NCBI GenBank assembly: GCA_964576215.1
Contig: CAZNVM010000207.1
Coordinates: 1 to 7,467 of the forward strand
Reading direction: 5' to 3'
Source: JAVBSX01 sp964576215
Lineage (GTDB): Bacteria > Planctomycetota > Planctomycetia > Pirellulales > Thermoguttaceae
Length of the DNA: 7,467 nt
Shown: piece after piece, positions 6,763 to 7,467 of the stretch
How the letters are laid out: the number at the start of each line of letters is the position of its first letter
How positions within the stretch are numbered: position 1 is the first letter of the stretch
Position numbers and translations under genes: made by a program
The notes under the pieces: generated by a model
What the model was told of the DNA's origin: nothing
The model's input: the letters and a program-made list of their open reading frames with translations, nothing else
The model's database searches: none

Positions 6763-6770
6763 TTGTTTCC

Positions 6771-7467
6771 CTAAAACCGCCAGGCGGCGGCGAGGGCGGC
6801 GGTGGCACCTTGTCGCGTGCCGGCGTAACCCTGTACCCCAAAATCAAGCAGCAAATTCCGCCCAGGCTTCAACGTGAATCCCAGTTCGCCAATTCCCGTG
6901 CTGCCTCGTAAACTCGGGGCGTCTATGGCAAAACCGTAAGTCGACGCATTCGCTTCGCCGTCAAACTCGTACTCGTACGCCGCACCAACGTAAGGGTTTA
7001 ACACCCGATTCGTGGCACCAAGACGTCCGCCAAGCCTTACCCGATGGGAATTAACGTCCGAAAATTTCACCGGGTCCAACGTCGACAACGTAACGGTGTC
7101 ACCCTGCTGATGCGTCCAGAAATAACGTCCGTACAAATCCAACGCCGCGCATTTCGAGAAATTGTAAACCCGTCCGGCACCGAAATGCGTACCGTAATAA
7201 GCGGTCTTGGAATCAAACGTCGCCGTGGTGCCAAGTGCGTCTCGCAGGTCGCCCCCCTTGAAATGGTTGTTCAAACCGCCTGCACGGAGACTGCCGTCGA
7301 CGTAAAAACAGTTACGAAAATCCAAGCGTCCCAAAACGCCGCCGCCGATATGGTTGGCGTTTCCGTTGTTGCGGAATGCAGTAGCGGTGGCGAACGAGTT
7401 GAAGGTGTCATAGCTTCCGGTGCCGTATTCAAAAAACGCACCGTAGGTCAAACAGCCTGACGCCACT
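6771..7467 (-). CDS. Autotransporter outer-membrane beta-barrel domain protein, C-terminal part only
   Basis: The last 231 codons of a larger protein whose N-terminal region lies beyond the window edge; the frame is open to the end and the GTG at 7466-7464 is most likely an internal Val. The visible part is a series of alternating amphipathic strands rich in Gly, Tyr and Phe, typical of the autotransporter (type V secretion) translocator barrel. Examples are LDLYGRYFWTHQQGDTVTL, HRVRLGGRLG, LNPYVGAAYEYEF and GELGFTLKPG. It ends in AAWRF with a terminal Phe, the usual signal for BAM-dependent outer-membrane insertion. The missing part would normally hold a signal peptide and a beta-helical passenger displayed at the surface. 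Three Cys residues (4th, 53rd and 108th visible codons) are unusual for such barrels. The TAG stop at 6773-6771 lies 8 nt from the nested palindrome. The barrel call is secure; the passenger function is unknown. Confidence 0.9.
   Translation of the reverse strand, partial: VASGCLTYGAFFEYGTGSYDTFNSFATATAFRNNGNANHIGGGVLGRLDFRNCFYVDGSLRAGGLNNHFKGGDLRDALGTTATFDSKTAYYGTHFGAGRVYNFSKCAALDLYGRYFWTHQQGDTVTLSTLDPVKFSDVNSHRVRLGGRLGATNRVLNPYVGAAYEYEFDGEANASTYGFAIDAPSLRGSTGIGELGFTLKPGRNLLLDFGVQGYAGTRQGATAALAAAWRF

Overview
The window looks like a diderm (Gram-negative-type) bacterial chromosome segment. The evidence is a C-terminal autotransporter beta-barrel ending in Phe and a cell-surface polysaccharide gene cluster. 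Start codons are mixed (ATG, GTG and probable TTG), and five of the six gene starts have no visible Shine-Dalgarno sequence. A compact palindromic repeat island lies between two convergent genes. My best guess is a host-associated member of the PVC group (Planctomycetota or Lentisphaerota) or another lineage rich in autotransporters. This is an inference of low confidence, because no rRNA or lineage marker is present.

Positions 1-5354, all on the minus strand, hold five tightly packed genes with gaps of 8-22 nt that read as one operon for a surface or exopolysaccharide. In transcription order they are a GT4-type glycosyltransferase (5354-4188), a divergent NodB/CE4-type polysaccharide deacetylase (4176-3220), a membrane acyltransferase-3 O-acyltransferase (3200-2115), a BioF2/CelD-type GNAT acyltransferase (2092-908) and a non-hydrolysing UDP-GlcNAc 2-epimerase (899 to beyond position 1, C-terminus missing). 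Together they would supply UDP-ManNAc, transfer sugars, and adjust the acylation of the product by one predicted deacetylase and two predicted acyltransferases.

Positions 5355-5629 are a 275-bp divergent intergenic region with a plausible sigma70-like promoter and a clear ribosome binding site for the plus-strand gene. Positions 5630-6661 (plus) encode a type I-beta DAHP synthase (aroF-like, Thermotoga type with an N-terminal regulatory domain), the first step of the shikimate pathway.

Positions 6662-6770 separate aroF from a convergent gene and hold two palindromic elements. One is a short GC-rich hairpin. The other is a nested palindrome of two inverted 27-bp units, each of which is itself a 7-bp hairpin with a tetraloop. 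Positions 6771-7467 (minus) are the C-terminal 231 codons of an autotransporter barrel whose N-terminal part lies outside the window.

I found no CRISPR array, RNA gene, insertion sequence or clearly novel multi-gene system. The nested palindrome and the unusual acyl-editing gene set are the most distinctive items.
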